Position numbers and translations under genes: made by a program. The notes under the pieces are model-generated. The model was not told the DNA's origin. It was given only the letters and a program-made list of their open reading frames with translations, and did not search any database. Shown piece by piece: positions 32,922 to 41,160 of a DNA stretch of 46,277 nucleotides; the first letter of the stretch is position 1, and each line of letters starts with the position of its first letter. Origin of the DNA: Pseudomonas sp. SLFW (lineage in GTDB: Bacteria > Pseudomonadota > Gammaproteobacteria > Pseudomonadales > Pseudomonadaceae); assembly GCF_009905615.1 (NCBI RefSeq), contig NZ_JAAAKW010000031.1, positions 1 to 46,277 of the forward strand, written 5' to 3'.

Positions 32922-33823
32922 TGGGCGGCTCCTTTCTGGGTGTTTTTGTCGGCGAGGGCGTCGTCGATGATCGACACGGTGGCGGTCCGCCCGGCGATCA
33001 TGCGGAAGTCTTCCGGCACTTCGTCAAAGGCGATGCGCACCGGAATCCGTTGCGCCAGCCGCACCCAGCTGAATGCCGGGTTGACGTTGGGCAGCAGGTT
33101 GGAGCCGCTGCTGCGGTCGCGGTCTTCGATACCGGCGACGATGCTGACGACGTGCCCGCTCAGGCGGGCGTTGTCGCCGATCACGCGGATGTCCACTTTC
33201 GAGCCGATGTGAATCCCGTCGAGCTTGGTCTCTTCGAAATAGCCGTCGATGTGGTACGAGGCGCTGTCCACCACCGACAGCACCGGGCGCCCGGCGCTGA
33301 CGAACTCACGATCCCGAGGGGCGCGGTCGTTGAGGTAGCCGTCGACCGGGCTGCGAATCACCGAGCGGTCGAGGTTCAACTGCGCGGCGTCCACGGCCAC
33401 CTGCGCTTCGTTCAACGCCGACAGGGCGCGGGCCTCCTTGGACTGGCTTTCTTCCAGTTGCTCGCGGGCGACAAGGTTGCCGAGGCCGCGGTTACGCTTG
33501 TTCTCGCGCTGGGCCTGTTCCAAGGTTTCCTTGCGGTCGGCCACGGTCGCCTGGGCCTGACGCAGCGCCAGGCGGAAGCGGTCCTGGTCGATGGTGAACA
33601 GGATCTGGCCTTTGGTGATGGCCTGGTTGTCGCTGACCGAGACTTTTTCGATCAGGCCGGACACGTCCGGGGCGATCTGGATCACGTCGGCGCGGATGTG
33701 CCCGTCGCGCGTCCAGGGGGCGTACATGTAATACATCACCATGCGCCAGACGACGACCGCGGCGAGCAGGATGACCAGCAATGTCAGGACCACACGGCCC
33801 AGCGTCAACAGAGGTTTTTTCAT
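32918..33823 (-). CDS. Membrane fusion protein, HlyD/EmrA-AaeA type
   Basis: 301 residues. One N-terminal helix (about 10-32), a biotinyl-lipoyl-like strand set (APWTRDGHIRADVIQIAPDV), a helical hairpin of about 90 residues and beta-barrel strands (DRAPRDREFVSAG). YAPWTRDGHI is typical of AaeA-like adaptors paired with FUSC pumps that export aromatic carboxylic acids. Periplasmic bridge between the FUSC protein and the OMF. Overlaps the DUF1656 gene and the OMF gene by 4 bases each. Confidence 0.93.
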   Translation of the reverse strand: MKKPLLTLGRVVLTLLVILLAAVVVWRMVMYYMYAPWTRDGHIRADVIQIAPDVSGLIEKVSVSDNQAITKGQILFTIDQDRFRLALRQAQATVADRKETLEQAQRENKRNRGLGNLVAREQLEESQSKEARALSALNEAQVAVDAAQLNLDRSVIRSPVDGYLNDRAPRDREFVSAGRPVLSVVDSASYHIDGYFEETKLDGIHIGSKVDIRVIGDNARLSGHVVSIVAGIEDRDRSSGSNLLPNVNPAFSWVRLAQRIPVRIAFDEVPEDFRMIAGRTATVSIIDDALADKNTQKGAAQ

Positions 33824-34029
33824 TTCATCAGGTATCGACTAAGGGTATCCACGACGCCGAGCAGCAGAGCGTATAGACCGACGTTGAACAAAGCCCGGTG
33901 CCAGACCAGGCGGTAGAAGTGGGCACGGGACAGCACGGCGTGCACCACCAGAAAAATCACGTAAGCGATGCCCATCAGCACCAGAAAGGTCGGCAGGAAA
34001 ATCCCGCTGATGTCCAGATCACCAATCAC
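33820..34029 (-). CDS. DUF1656 small membrane protein
   Basis: 69 residues from GTG 34029 (GGAG 7 bases ahead); the open frame runs on inside the FUSC gene and is not real. Two hydrophobic helices (about 10-32 and 45-64) with IGDLDISGIFLP at the start, typical of DUF1656 (AaeX-like) proteins found between FUSC and HlyD genes. Its role in the pump is not known. The GTG overlaps the FUSC stop by 4 bases (GTGA). Confidence 0.9.
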   Translation of the reverse strand: MIGDLDISGIFLPTFLVLMGIAYVIFLVVHAVLSRAHFYRLVWHRALFNVGLYALLLGVVDTLSRYLMK

Positions 34030-36125
34030 AATGGCGCTCCATCGATGCCGTACGGCGGTTGTTCTTCTTGCTCGGCGAGCACGTCGACGATTTCCACACC
34101 CGGCAGCAGCGCCAGGCGCAATCCGCTGAGCGCGTGCAGCAGGTGCAGGCGCGACTCGTCGTCGCCCATCCAGTCGAAGGTCAGCGAGCGGCGTGCGCGG
34201 TCCATGGTCATCAACAGACCTTTGGGCGCCGGCAAACGCTCGCGGGCCTTGAGGCACGCGCGGAAATACGTGCCCACTTCAGTGGCCACCTGACGCAGCA
34301 ATTGGCGTGGCACCGCGTGCACCCGTGGCATGTAGGCCAGCAAATCCAGCATGTTCAGCGCGACCCGCACTTCACGCAGGGCGATGTTGGTGTCCTGGGC
34401 GGTGATGGTCAGGCGCGGCAAATGCTGCATCAGTCGGTCGAGCATCCGCACGCCCATGCGCCGGTGTTCGGCCAGGCTCGCTTCCTCGCTCAGCGAAACG
34501 ATGTCGTTCCAACTGAAGCGTGTCAGGCGCTTGGCCGCCACTTCGGTGCCGAACGGGCGCACGATCAGGGTCCAGACGAAAGCGAACGCCAAGCCCACGG
34601 GACCGGCAATGTTGGAATTCACGAAGTTCAGGAAGTCGGCGTCGTAGGCGCTCTGAATGCTGATGAACGACGAGGTGTTGACGATGGTCAGCAGCGTGCC
34701 GAGGTAGAACTTCGGTTGCACGGTGAGGGTGCCGACGCAGATGAACGGCACGGCGAACGCCAGCACCAGCATCGGAAAGTCGTGCAGGTTCGGCAACACC
34801 ACGAACAGATAGAGGCTGGCGAAAACCACCGACAGCATTGTCCAGAAAAAGAAGCGGTAAATCTGCGGGGCGGGGTCGTCCATGGCCGCGAAGAAGCTGC
34901 ACGCCACTGCGGCCAGCGCGACGGCACTGGCGCCGTCCTGCCAGCCCAGCAGAATCCACAGCACCGAGGCGACGATGATTGCGCTGACCGAGGTGGCCAC
35001 CGAGTACAGCATCATGCCCTTGTCGAGGAATGGCGACAGGCGCCCCAGCCGCCAGTGCCGATAGACCGCGCGCCATGGGCGGTGATCGTCGGTGGCGATG
35101 GCGACCTGCAGGCTGCGGCAGTCCTGCCACAGATCGATCCATTCGCGCAGGCGATAGAGCACGTTGGACAGCAGCAATTGCCGCCGGTCATCCAGCTGCG
35201 CCGGGGTCGGCTGCAGGCGGTCGAGTTCGGTGTGCAGCGCTTCCCAATAGTTCACGGGGGCGCCGTCGGTGGTCTTTTCCACCCAGTCGCGGCATTCGAG
35301 GATCAGCGGCGCGACGTCGGCCACCAGTTCGGGGGTGCGGCGTTCCAGGGCCCACAAGGCATCGTCGAGGGCGTCGATCACCGGCAGCAGGTGAATCATG
35401 CGCCCGCGCAACTCCTTCGCGTTGCGCACGGTCTGGCGGTGTGTGCCTTCGTGGGGCAACTGGCCGATCATCAATTCCAGCGTGTTGAAGGTGCCAACCA
35501 TGGCCGTGCGCAGGGCGCCGACGGTTTCCGGGGTCGCACGACGAGAGAGAAACAGGTCGCTGTAGGTCGAAGCGTCCTGAAACCACTTGCCCATGGTGTC
35601 GACCAGCACCGGCGCCAGGCGCCGGGGCCAGAACATCGCGCCGACCACGGCGGCGCAGACGATGCCCAGCAAAATTTCTTCGGTCCGCGACACGGCCACG
35701 TCGAACACTGCTTGCGGGTTGTCGACCACGGGGAAGGAAATCAGCGGCATGGTGTAGCCCGCGAGCATCAGCGCGTAACTGTTGGCGGTGCGCAAATGCA
35801 GGGACAGGTAGAGCAGGGTGCCGGTCCACAGCGCGATCACGGTGGCCAGCAAAAAAGGCGTCTGCACGAACATCGGCACCAGCACGACAGAAGCCGCCGC
35901 TCCAAGGAACGTGCCCGCTGCGCGGTACAACGCCTTGGAGCTGGTGGGGGCGACGAAAGGGCTGGAGACGATGTAGACCGTCGCCATCGCCCAATAAGGA
36001 CGGGGCAATTCGAAGATCAGCGCAATGTACAGCGCGAGCATCGACGCGGCAAAGGTGCGCACGCCGTAGAACCAGTCACGGGAAGGGGGGACGCCCTGAA
36101 AGAAGCCCTGGAACATACCTTTCAA
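34026..36125 (-). CDS. FUSC-family inner-membrane efflux protein (AaeB-like)
   Basis: 699 residues, two blocks of about five to six helices (near 20-165 and 360-510) each followed by a cytosolic helical region, the usual FUSC layout. Related AaeB exports p-hydroxybenzoate and other aromatic acids. The start is TTG 36125, with GGAG 8 bases ahead and a TTGA overlap with the marR stop; an ATG three codons later (36116) is the alternative. The pump partners follow directly. Likely controlled by the MarR protein encoded first in the operon. Confidence 0.9.
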   Translation of the reverse strand: MKGMFQGFFQGVPPSRDWFYGVRTFAASMLALYIALIFELPRPYWAMATVYIVSSPFVAPTSSKALYRAAGTFLGAAASVVLVPMFVQTPFLLATVIALWTGTLLYLSLHLRTANSYALMLAGYTMPLISFPVVDNPQAVFDVAVSRTEEILLGIVCAAVVGAMFWPRRLAPVLVDTMGKWFQDASTYSDLFLSRRATPETVGALRTAMVGTFNTLELMIGQLPHEGTHRQTVRNAKELRGRMIHLLPVIDALDDALWALERRTPELVADVAPLILECRDWVEKTTDGAPVNYWEALHTELDRLQPTPAQLDDRRQLLLSNVLYRLREWIDLWQDCRSLQVAIATDDHRPWRAVYRHWRLGRLSPFLDKGMMLYSVATSVSAIIVASVLWILLGWQDGASAVALAAVACSFFAAMDDPAPQIYRFFFWTMLSVVFASLYLFVVLPNLHDFPMLVLAFAVPFICVGTLTVQPKFYLGTLLTIVNTSSFISIQSAYDADFLNFVNSNIAGPVGLAFAFVWTLIVRPFGTEVAAKRLTRFSWNDIVSLSEEASLAEHRRMGVRMLDRLMQHLPRLTITAQDTNIALREVRVALNMLDLLAYMPRVHAVPRQLLRQVATEVGTYFRACLKARERLPAPKGLLMTMDRARRSLTFDWMGDDESRLHLLHALSGLRLALLPGVEIVDVLAEQEEQPPYGIDGAPL

Positions 36126-36574
36126 GAGGACAGCTCCGGACCGACAGGGCTGGCCTTCGCAAAGGCTTTGAACACGCGGAGAGTGGCTTCCAGATCGGCG
36201 GGATCGATATCGGCGAACACGTCGCGGCGCAGTCGGATGAGTTCGTCTTCGATGGAGTTCGCCAGTGCGCGACCTTCTTCGGTCAGGCTCAAGGCCTTGG
36301 CGCGGCGGTCGGTCGGGTCTTCGGTGCGCTGCACCAGATTGGCTTTGCCCAACTGATCGAGCAGGCGCACCAGCGAGGGGCTTTCAAGGCCACAGGCTTG
36401 GGCGACGGTGACTTGGCGTACCCCTTCGCCTAGGCGCGCGATCATCAACAACGGACCCGCGCAGGCCTCGGACACGCCGTAGTTCACCAGCGTGGTCTGG
36501 CAGACGCGGCGCCATTGACGGGACGCCGCGACCACGCCGCCGGTGATGTGCATTTGCAGTGAGTCGAGGTTCAT
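36122..36574 (-). CDS. MarR-family transcriptional regulator of the efflux operon
   Basis: 150 residues from ATG 36574; GTG or TTG starts up to 36601 would add up to nine residues, and none has a strong ribosome site. Winged helix-turn-helix at about 45-115 (VTVAQACGLESPSLVRLLDQ, DRRAKALSLTEEGRALANSI). MarR proteins encoded first in efflux operons usually repress them and release DNA on binding a phenolic ligand. Overlaps FUSC by 4 bases. Confidence 0.92.
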   Translation of the reverse strand: MNLDSLQMHITGGVVAASRQWRRVCQTTLVNYGVSEACAGPLLMIARLGEGVRQVTVAQACGLESPSLVRLLDQLGKANLVQRTEDPTDRRAKALSLTEEGRALANSIEDELIRLRRDVFADIDPADLEATLRVFKAFAKASPVGPELSS

Positions 36575-37142
36575 GAGCGGTGCCACTGGTGAATTCAACA
36601 AAAGGATTTGGTTAGGCAGTGAATGATTAGGCGCTGCATTATTAGGTTGCTAACTATTAATATCCGGTAACAAAGTCGTTTCGTCAATGGGGGCATGTGG
36701 CGAGGAGATGGATGGCGGGTCGTGGGCTGCCGCATATCCCTGTGGGAGCGAATGAATTCGCTCCCACAGGGACGGTGTAGGCAGTGGCAACTGCGATTGG
36801 GCGGTAAATTCGTCGACCGTCTGTCGGCGCTTTCATACGTTTTTTGGCGATTTGCTGGATTTCTTCTACACGCGCTCCAAAAAAATGGCGCGACCAGTGA
36901 AAATCGCTGACCCCGGAATTCGCCGTGCTGATCAAAATTTGCGCAATCAAGCGTTTGAACTCGCTGATGTCGAGATGATAGCCAAGGCCGATTTTCGAGG
37001 CTTTTCGGCAGTTTCTTGACTGGGTGCGCGCGCTAAAGAAAAACCGGTTCAGCCGATAGCAAAGGCGACAGGAAACGGGGCGCAAACCCCCGTTCCAGAG
37101 ACATTCCTTTGCTGGTGCGCATGTCGCACCCACGAGCGCAAC
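36575..37142. other. Long non-coding gap before the alginate lyase
   Basis: 568 bases between divergent marR and the lyase gene. The first 100 bases are A+T-rich and should hold the marR promoter (TTAGGCAGTGAATGATTAGG, CTAACTATTAATATC). The palindrome at 36738-36771 follows. The rest (36772-37142) shows no gene: a minus-strand frame covers it but also spans the lyase gene antisense and has no ribosome site. Confidence 0.5.
36738..36771. repeat. Collapsed repeat: 34-base near-perfect palindrome
   Basis: Arms of 16 bases (CCCTGTGGGAGCGAAT and complement) with a 2-base centre. It equals the outer parts of the GCGAATTCATTCGC REPIN family joined without spacer, which suggests internal deletion of a full element. 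Confidence 0.8.
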
Positions 37143-37811
37143 ATGATCGACCTCGCCACCTGGAACCTCTCCGTACCCGTAGGCACCCCTGCGGCCATCA
37201 TCGACACGACGAAGCTGGTCAGCGGCTATCAGGATGGGTACTTCCGTTCGGGAGAGACGCTGTTTTTCTGGGCGCCCGTGACCGGGTCTCGGACCGATAA
37301 CGCCATTTACCCGCGCACGGAATTGCGTGAGACCTACGCCAACGGCGCCGTGCACAACTGGGCCTACAGCCAGGCGGACAACTTCCTGCGTGCCGCGTTG
37401 ACGGTCGATCAAGTGCCGTCGACCGGCAAGATCGTCATCGGCCAGATTCATTGCTACGGCAGCACGGAACCGCTGCTCAAGCTGGAATACCAGTACAAGG
37501 AAAAAACCAAGAACGGCAATCTGGTTATCAAGTACCGCCCGACGCCCACGTCCGAACCGGTGGTGATCCAACTCGCCACCGGGGTCCTGATGAAAGAGCG
37601 TTTCAACTACACCATCCACCTGACCCCCGCGGGCGACCTCAGCGTCAACGCCCACGACATGCAATGGAACGCCCGGCTAGACGGCACGTGGAATGGCAAG
37701 CAGCTGTATTTCAAGGCGGGCGTCTACACCCAGGACAACGCGGGGTATGCGACGGAAGGTGGGGCGGCGACGTTCTACAAACTGCAGATCAGCCACGACA
37801 AGAAGGCCTGA
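37143..37811 (+). CDS. Polysaccharide lyase family 7 (alginate lyase 2)
   Basis: 222 residues, a single jelly-roll domain. The three PL7 conserved regions are present in order: YPRTELRE (about 56-63), VIGQIHCYGS (about 99-108; the Gln and His are catalytic-site residues) and LYFKAGVYTQD (about 189-199). It would cleave alginate by beta-elimination. No signal peptide is seen, as in several Pseudomonas PL7 proteins of this size, so it may be cytosolic or leave by another route. No other alginate gene is nearby. A weak ribosome site (GCGCAAC) precedes ATG 37143. Confidence 0.93.
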   Translation: MIDLATWNLSVPVGTPAAIIDTTKLVSGYQDGYFRSGETLFFWAPVTGSRTDNAIYPRTELRETYANGAVHNWAYSQADNFLRAALTVDQVPSTGKIVIGQIHCYGSTEPLLKLEYQYKEKTKNGNLVIKYRPTPTSEPVVIQLATGVLMKERFNYTIHLTPAGDLSVNAHDMQWNARLDGTWNGKQLYFKAGVYTQDNAGYATEGGAATFYKLQISHDKKA

Positions 37812-37868
37812 CCGCAGCGGCAAGCTGCGAGCTGCGAGCTAAAGGCGGTTGGCGGTGATGCCGCTTTT

Positions 37869-38034
37869 GATTCTGCCCAGAGGGCGTGGGAGCTGGCTTG
37901 CCTGCGATCTGCTGCGCAGCGGCAGTAAACCCCAACCACGGGGTGTATCAGATACAACCGAGTTGTCTGACTTTACTGCCGCTGCGCGCCAGATCGTAGG
38001 CAAGCCAACTCCTACGGCCTTCGGCCAGAATCAA
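37869..38034. repeat. Large paired palindrome (GATTCTGCCCAGAGGGCGTG family)
   Basis: 166-base element matching 27967-28131: GATTCTGCCC end, inner GATCTGCTGCGCAGCGGCAG and complement, and CAGAATC end. It lies between convergent lyase and sensor kinase genes. Confidence 0.86.
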
Positions 38035-38086
38035 AAGCCCTGATCGCGTCACCCCGGCAGCCGCTATGTCTTGCGCAGAAGGAACA

Positions 38087-39484
38087 TCACGCAGGCATTG
38101 AGAAAATGAGCGCAAAGCAAATCCGCCCCGGTATCGGCTGGTTCACCGCCACGTCACCCCCATGCAATTGCATGATTGCCGCGACGATGGCCAACCCCAG
38201 CCCGTTGGAATCGGAGCTCTGGTGGCGGGAGGCGTCGGCGCGGTAGAAGCGGTCAAACAGTTTGCCGAGGGCTGATTCGCTCAGGACCGGGCCCTGGTTT
38301 TCCACCTCGATGCGGCGTTCATCGCCGTTGTCGATCACCCGAATCTCGATCTCGCTGCTTTCATCGGCGTATCGGATCGCGTTGGCCACGAGGTTGCTCA
38401 AGGCACGACGCAGCAATAGTGGATCGGCGTCGAGCTGGCCATCGCCCGATACGTTGAACGTCATCTGCCGTTCCTCGGCCAAACCTTCGAAATACCCCGT
38501 CACCCGCTGCACTTCATCAGCGAGGCTCAGTGGCTGACGATTGAGCGCGGCCTGTGCATCGTCGGCGCGGGCGAGGAACAGGATGCTTTCGACCATCCGC
38601 GAAATCCGCTCCAGTTCCTCAAGATTCGACGCCAACAGCATCTGGTACTCATCGGCGCTGCGCGGTTGCCGCAACGCCACCTGACAATGGCCCATCAACG
38701 AACCCACCGGCGTACGAATCTCGTGGGCGAGGTCCGCGGAAAACTGGGTCAGGCGCTGGTAACCGTCTGCGAGGCGGTCGAGCATGCCGTTGTAGGCGTC
38801 ACTCAGTTGCTGCAACTCCACCGGCGTGTCGCGGCTGTCCATCCGGCTGTCGAGGCGCGCCGGGGTGATGGCGGTGGCGTGGGCGGCCATGTTGCGCAGC
38901 GGTCGCAGGCCTCGGCGCAGCAACAAATAGCCGAGCCCGGCCGTCACCGCGAACGCCAGTGCAATCGAAATCAGGATGCGGTCGCGAAAGCTGGCCAGGG
39001 TCGCCATTTCCTTCACCGCCAGGTGCGCGGCGGTCAGGTGCACGACCTTGCCGCCAGACACCGCTTCCACCGTGGCCGCCCGCATCGGCACGTCCCCACG
39101 GACCATTCCGCTGCGCATGTCGTCCGCGCTCAAGGGTGCGTTGGCGCTGATCACGGGCATCTGCGGCAAAGTCGCGTGCAGCGGGTTGACCATGATCACC
39201 GGGGATTTGCCCGGCTCGCCAATGACGAAAATATCGTCCTCGCTGTCCAGCATGTTTTCGAACAGTTGCGGGCTGCTGCGCAGGGTGTCGAGGGTCAGGT
39301 CGTATTGCAGCAGTTTGCGAAAGTGATCGAGCCGCGCCAGCACCGCGTGGTCGCTGCGGGTCATCACCGAGGCTTTCATGGTTTCGTACAAATACATCCC
39401 GGCGCTGGCCACGGCGAGCATCGCCACCACCGCAAAGGCCAGGGTCGAGCGCAGGGTCAGAGAGGGCTGGCGTCGGGCTCGCAT
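38087..39484 (-). CDS. Sensor histidine kinase, CusS/CopS/HprS type
   Basis: 465 residues from ATG 39484 (GAGG 7 bases ahead; the open frame begins at GTG 39499). Two membrane helices (about 12-32 and 170-190) flank a periplasmic sensor loop of about 135 residues. HAMP domain (GLRPLRNMAAHATAI), H-box SADLAHEIRTPVG with the phospho-His, N-box NLVANAIRYA and G-box SNGLGLAIVAAIM. The group responds to copper/silver or, for HprS, to oxidants. It overlaps the regulator gene by 28 bases. Confidence 0.9.
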   Translation of the reverse strand: MRARRQPSLTLRSTLAFAVVAMLAVASAGMYLYETMKASVMTRSDHAVLARLDHFRKLLQYDLTLDTLRSSPQLFENMLDSEDDIFVIGEPGKSPVIMVNPLHATLPQMPVISANAPLSADDMRSGMVRGDVPMRAATVEAVSGGKVVHLTAAHLAVKEMATLASFRDRILISIALAFAVTAGLGYLLLRRGLRPLRNMAAHATAITPARLDSRMDSRDTPVELQQLSDAYNGMLDRLADGYQRLTQFSADLAHEIRTPVGSLMGHCQVALRQPRSADEYQMLLASNLEELERISRMVESILFLARADDAQAALNRQPLSLADEVQRVTGYFEGLAEERQMTFNVSGDGQLDADPLLLRRALSNLVANAIRYADESSEIEIRVIDNGDERRIEVENQGPVLSESALGKLFDRFYRADASRHQSSDSNGLGLAIVAAIMQLHGGDVAVNQPIPGRICFALIFSMPA

Positions 39485-40152
39485 GGCCGCACCTCGCACA
39501 CGTAACCGATGCCGCGCACGGTATGGATGAGCTTGACCGGGTAGGGTAGGTCCACTTTGCTGCGCAGGCGTTTGATCGCCACGTCGACCACGTTGGTGTC
39601 GCTGTCGAAGTTCATGTCCCAGACCTCCGAGGCGATCTGCGCCCGAGACAGCACGTCACCTTCGCGGCGCAGGAACAGATGCAGCAGGGCGAATTCCTTG
39701 TTGGTCAGGGTGATCACCTGTTGCTGGCGGGTGACGCGTCGACGCAGCAGGTCCAGCTCCAGGTCCGCGAGATGAAAATGATCGGCCTCGCGCACCACGC
39801 CCCGGCGCAGGATCGTGCGGATGCGCAGCAACAGTTCGGTGAAGGAAAACGGTTTGACCAGGTAGTCGTCGGCGCCCAGCTCCAGCCCGCGAATGCGGTC
39901 CTGCAACTGGTCGCGGGCGGTCAGGAACAACACCGGCACGTCCTGCTTGGCGCGCAGCACTTCGATGATCTGCCAGCCGTCGATGCCGGGCAGCATGACG
40001 TCCAGCACCAGCAGGTCGTAACGGTGCTCCAGCGCCATGTGCAGACCGTCGGCACCGTGCTGGGTCCAATCGACTTTGTAGCCGGATTCGCTGAGGCCCT
40101 TTTTCAGGTACTCACCGGTTTTGGTGTCGTCTTCGATCAGCAGGATGTGCAT
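39457..40152 (-). CDS. OmpR-family response regulator, CusR/CopR/HprR type
   Basis: 231 residues from ATG 40152, where the receiver domain begins MHILLIEDD; an open frame runs to 40203. Phospho-acceptor Asp51 (LLVLDVMLPG), conserved Lys near 102 (YLVKPFSF), then a winged-helix output domain (about 125-225; SRAQIASEVWDMNFDSDTNV). Two dyads at 40270-40285 and 40316-40331, in the divergent promoter region, are good candidates for its binding sites. Partner of the overlapping kinase gene. Confidence 0.92.
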   Translation of the reverse strand: MHILLIEDDTKTGEYLKKGLSESGYKVDWTQHGADGLHMALEHRYDLLVLDVMLPGIDGWQIIEVLRAKQDVPVLFLTARDQLQDRIRGLELGADDYLVKPFSFTELLLRIRTILRRGVVREADHFHLADLELDLLRRRVTRQQQVITLTNKEFALLHLFLRREGDVLSRAQIASEVWDMNFDSDTNVVDVAIKRLRSKVDLPYPVKLIHTVRGIGYVCEVRPCEPDASPL

Positions 40153-40269
40153 CGTGGGCGGGGCTCGCTTCGCGTCGGGGCAGTGTCGCCGGGCGGTTAT
40201 CAAAGGGCGCTGAAAGCGGCTGGATGCCGCGTCGTGTGCGGAGTTTAACCATTTGGGCCGTTGAGGTCG

Positions 40270-40285
40270 GTTACATTTTTGTCAT
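40270..40285. promoter_or_regulatory. Operator-like site 1, GTTACATTTTTGTCAT
   Basis: 14 of 16 bases match the complement of site 2 (ATGACATTTTTGTCAT), centred 46 bases away. Resembles CusR/HprR boxes (TTACAAAATTGTAA type) in arm order and A/T centre. Lies between divergent regulator and redox genes. Confidence 0.65.
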
Positions 40286-40315
40286 TGATCGAAGGGGGAG
40301 CGAGGCGTGCGGCGA

Positions 40316-40331
40316 ATGACAAAAATGTCAT
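40316..40331. promoter_or_regulatory. Operator-like site 2, ATGACA-AAAA-TGTCAT
   Basis: Perfect 6+6 palindrome with AAAA centre, 95 bases upstream of ATG 40426 and 164 bases upstream of the regulator start. See site 1. Confidence 0.7.
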
Positions 40332-40425
40332 CGCGCGGTCATTGTCCGGTGCCGGTTGCGGGCGGAGGATGGCAGTCATTCAACACGCACTATGCTTCAT
40401 CCCTCTGCCCTCAAGGAACGTCACG

Positions 40426-41037
40426 ATGAAAATGAAGAATGCATTGTCCGCCACCTTTGGTTTGCTCGCCCTGAGCGCGGCCGTCATGGCCTCGGCAGCT
40501 GACATGCCCGTGGTCAAGCCGGTGCGCGGCACCATTGATAGCTTCGAAAACAACACCCTGACTTACACCACCCGCGCCGGTGCTCATCAGAGCATCGCCC
40601 TGACCGACAAGACTGGCGTGCGTCTGGTCTCGAAAGGCGACATCGCCTCGATCAAGGCCGACAGCTTCATCGGTTCGGCGGCCACGCCTCAGGCCGACGG
40701 CACGCTGAAAGCGCTGGAAGTGGCGGTGTTCGAGCCAAGCCTCAAAGGCAGCGGCGAAGGTCACTACGGCTGGCAGAACGCTGACGGCAGCACCGGGACC
40801 ATGACCAACGGCACCGTCGGCAAGCTGACCGGCACCAACGGCCACACCCTGAGCGTGAGCTACAAAGGCGGCGAAAAGCAGTTGGTGGTGCCGGACGACG
40901 TGCCGATTGCCTACATCGAAGCAGGCAAGGTCGACCAACTGGTCAAGGGCGCCAAGGTCGTGGTGTTCCCGGCTGACGACGGCAAGACTGCCCGTGGTGT
41001 AGCGGTCGGCAAGGATGGTTTCCAGCCACCGATGTAA
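40426..41037 (+). CDS. Periplasmic protein of unknown function ahead of redox genes
   Basis: 203 residues from ATG 40426 (AAGGA 8 bases ahead); the open frame extends to 40261 through the operator sites and is not real there. Signal peptide of about 25 residues ends ASA-ADMP. The mature part is beta-rich with repeats of the style VRGTIDSFENNTLTYTT and VGKLTGTNGHTLSVSYKGG, reminiscent of OB-fold metal- or ligand-binding proteins (DUF5666-like). No Cys. It may be a metal- or redox-stress protein of the two-component regulon. A 64-base hairpin element separates it from the cytochrome gene. Confidence 0.8.
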   Translation: MKMKNALSATFGLLALSAAVMASAADMPVVKPVRGTIDSFENNTLTYTTRAGAHQSIALTDKTGVRLVSKGDIASIKADSFIGSAATPQADGTLKALEVAVFEPSLKGSGEGHYGWQNADGSTGTMTNGTVGKLTGTNGHTLSVSYKGGEKQLVVPDDVPIAYIEAGKVDQLVKGAKVVVFPADDGKTARGVAVGKDGFQPPM

Positions 41038-41048
41038 AATTCAAAACC

Positions 41049-41112
41049 ATCGCGAGCAAGCTCACTCCTACAAAGACCGCGTATCAACTGTAGGAGTGAG
41101 CTTGCTCGCGAT
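41049..41112. repeat. REPIN-type palindrome, inside-out arm order, within an operon
   Basis: Perfect 24-base inverted arms (ATCGCGAGCAAGCTCACTCC plus TACA, and complement) around 16 bases. Same unit as 22461-22543 but with GCGA ends outward. The transcript could fold into a very stable hairpin between the 40426 gene and the cytochrome gene. Confidence 0.88.
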
Positions 41113-41160
41113 ACCGATGGCTATAGGTTGTCTTGAGCCTTCCTGAATGAGCCTCACACC

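Noticed and set aside
34059..36356. Open frame of 765 codons opposite the FUSC gene
   Set aside because: It is antisense to a clear membrane protein gene; its protein is Gln/His/Arg-rich without domains, the usual shadow of strong third-position G+C bias.
36684..37664. Minus-strand open frame across the marR-lyase gap
   Set aside because: It runs antisense through the PL7 gene and through the palindrome at 36738; no ribosome site or recognisable domain.
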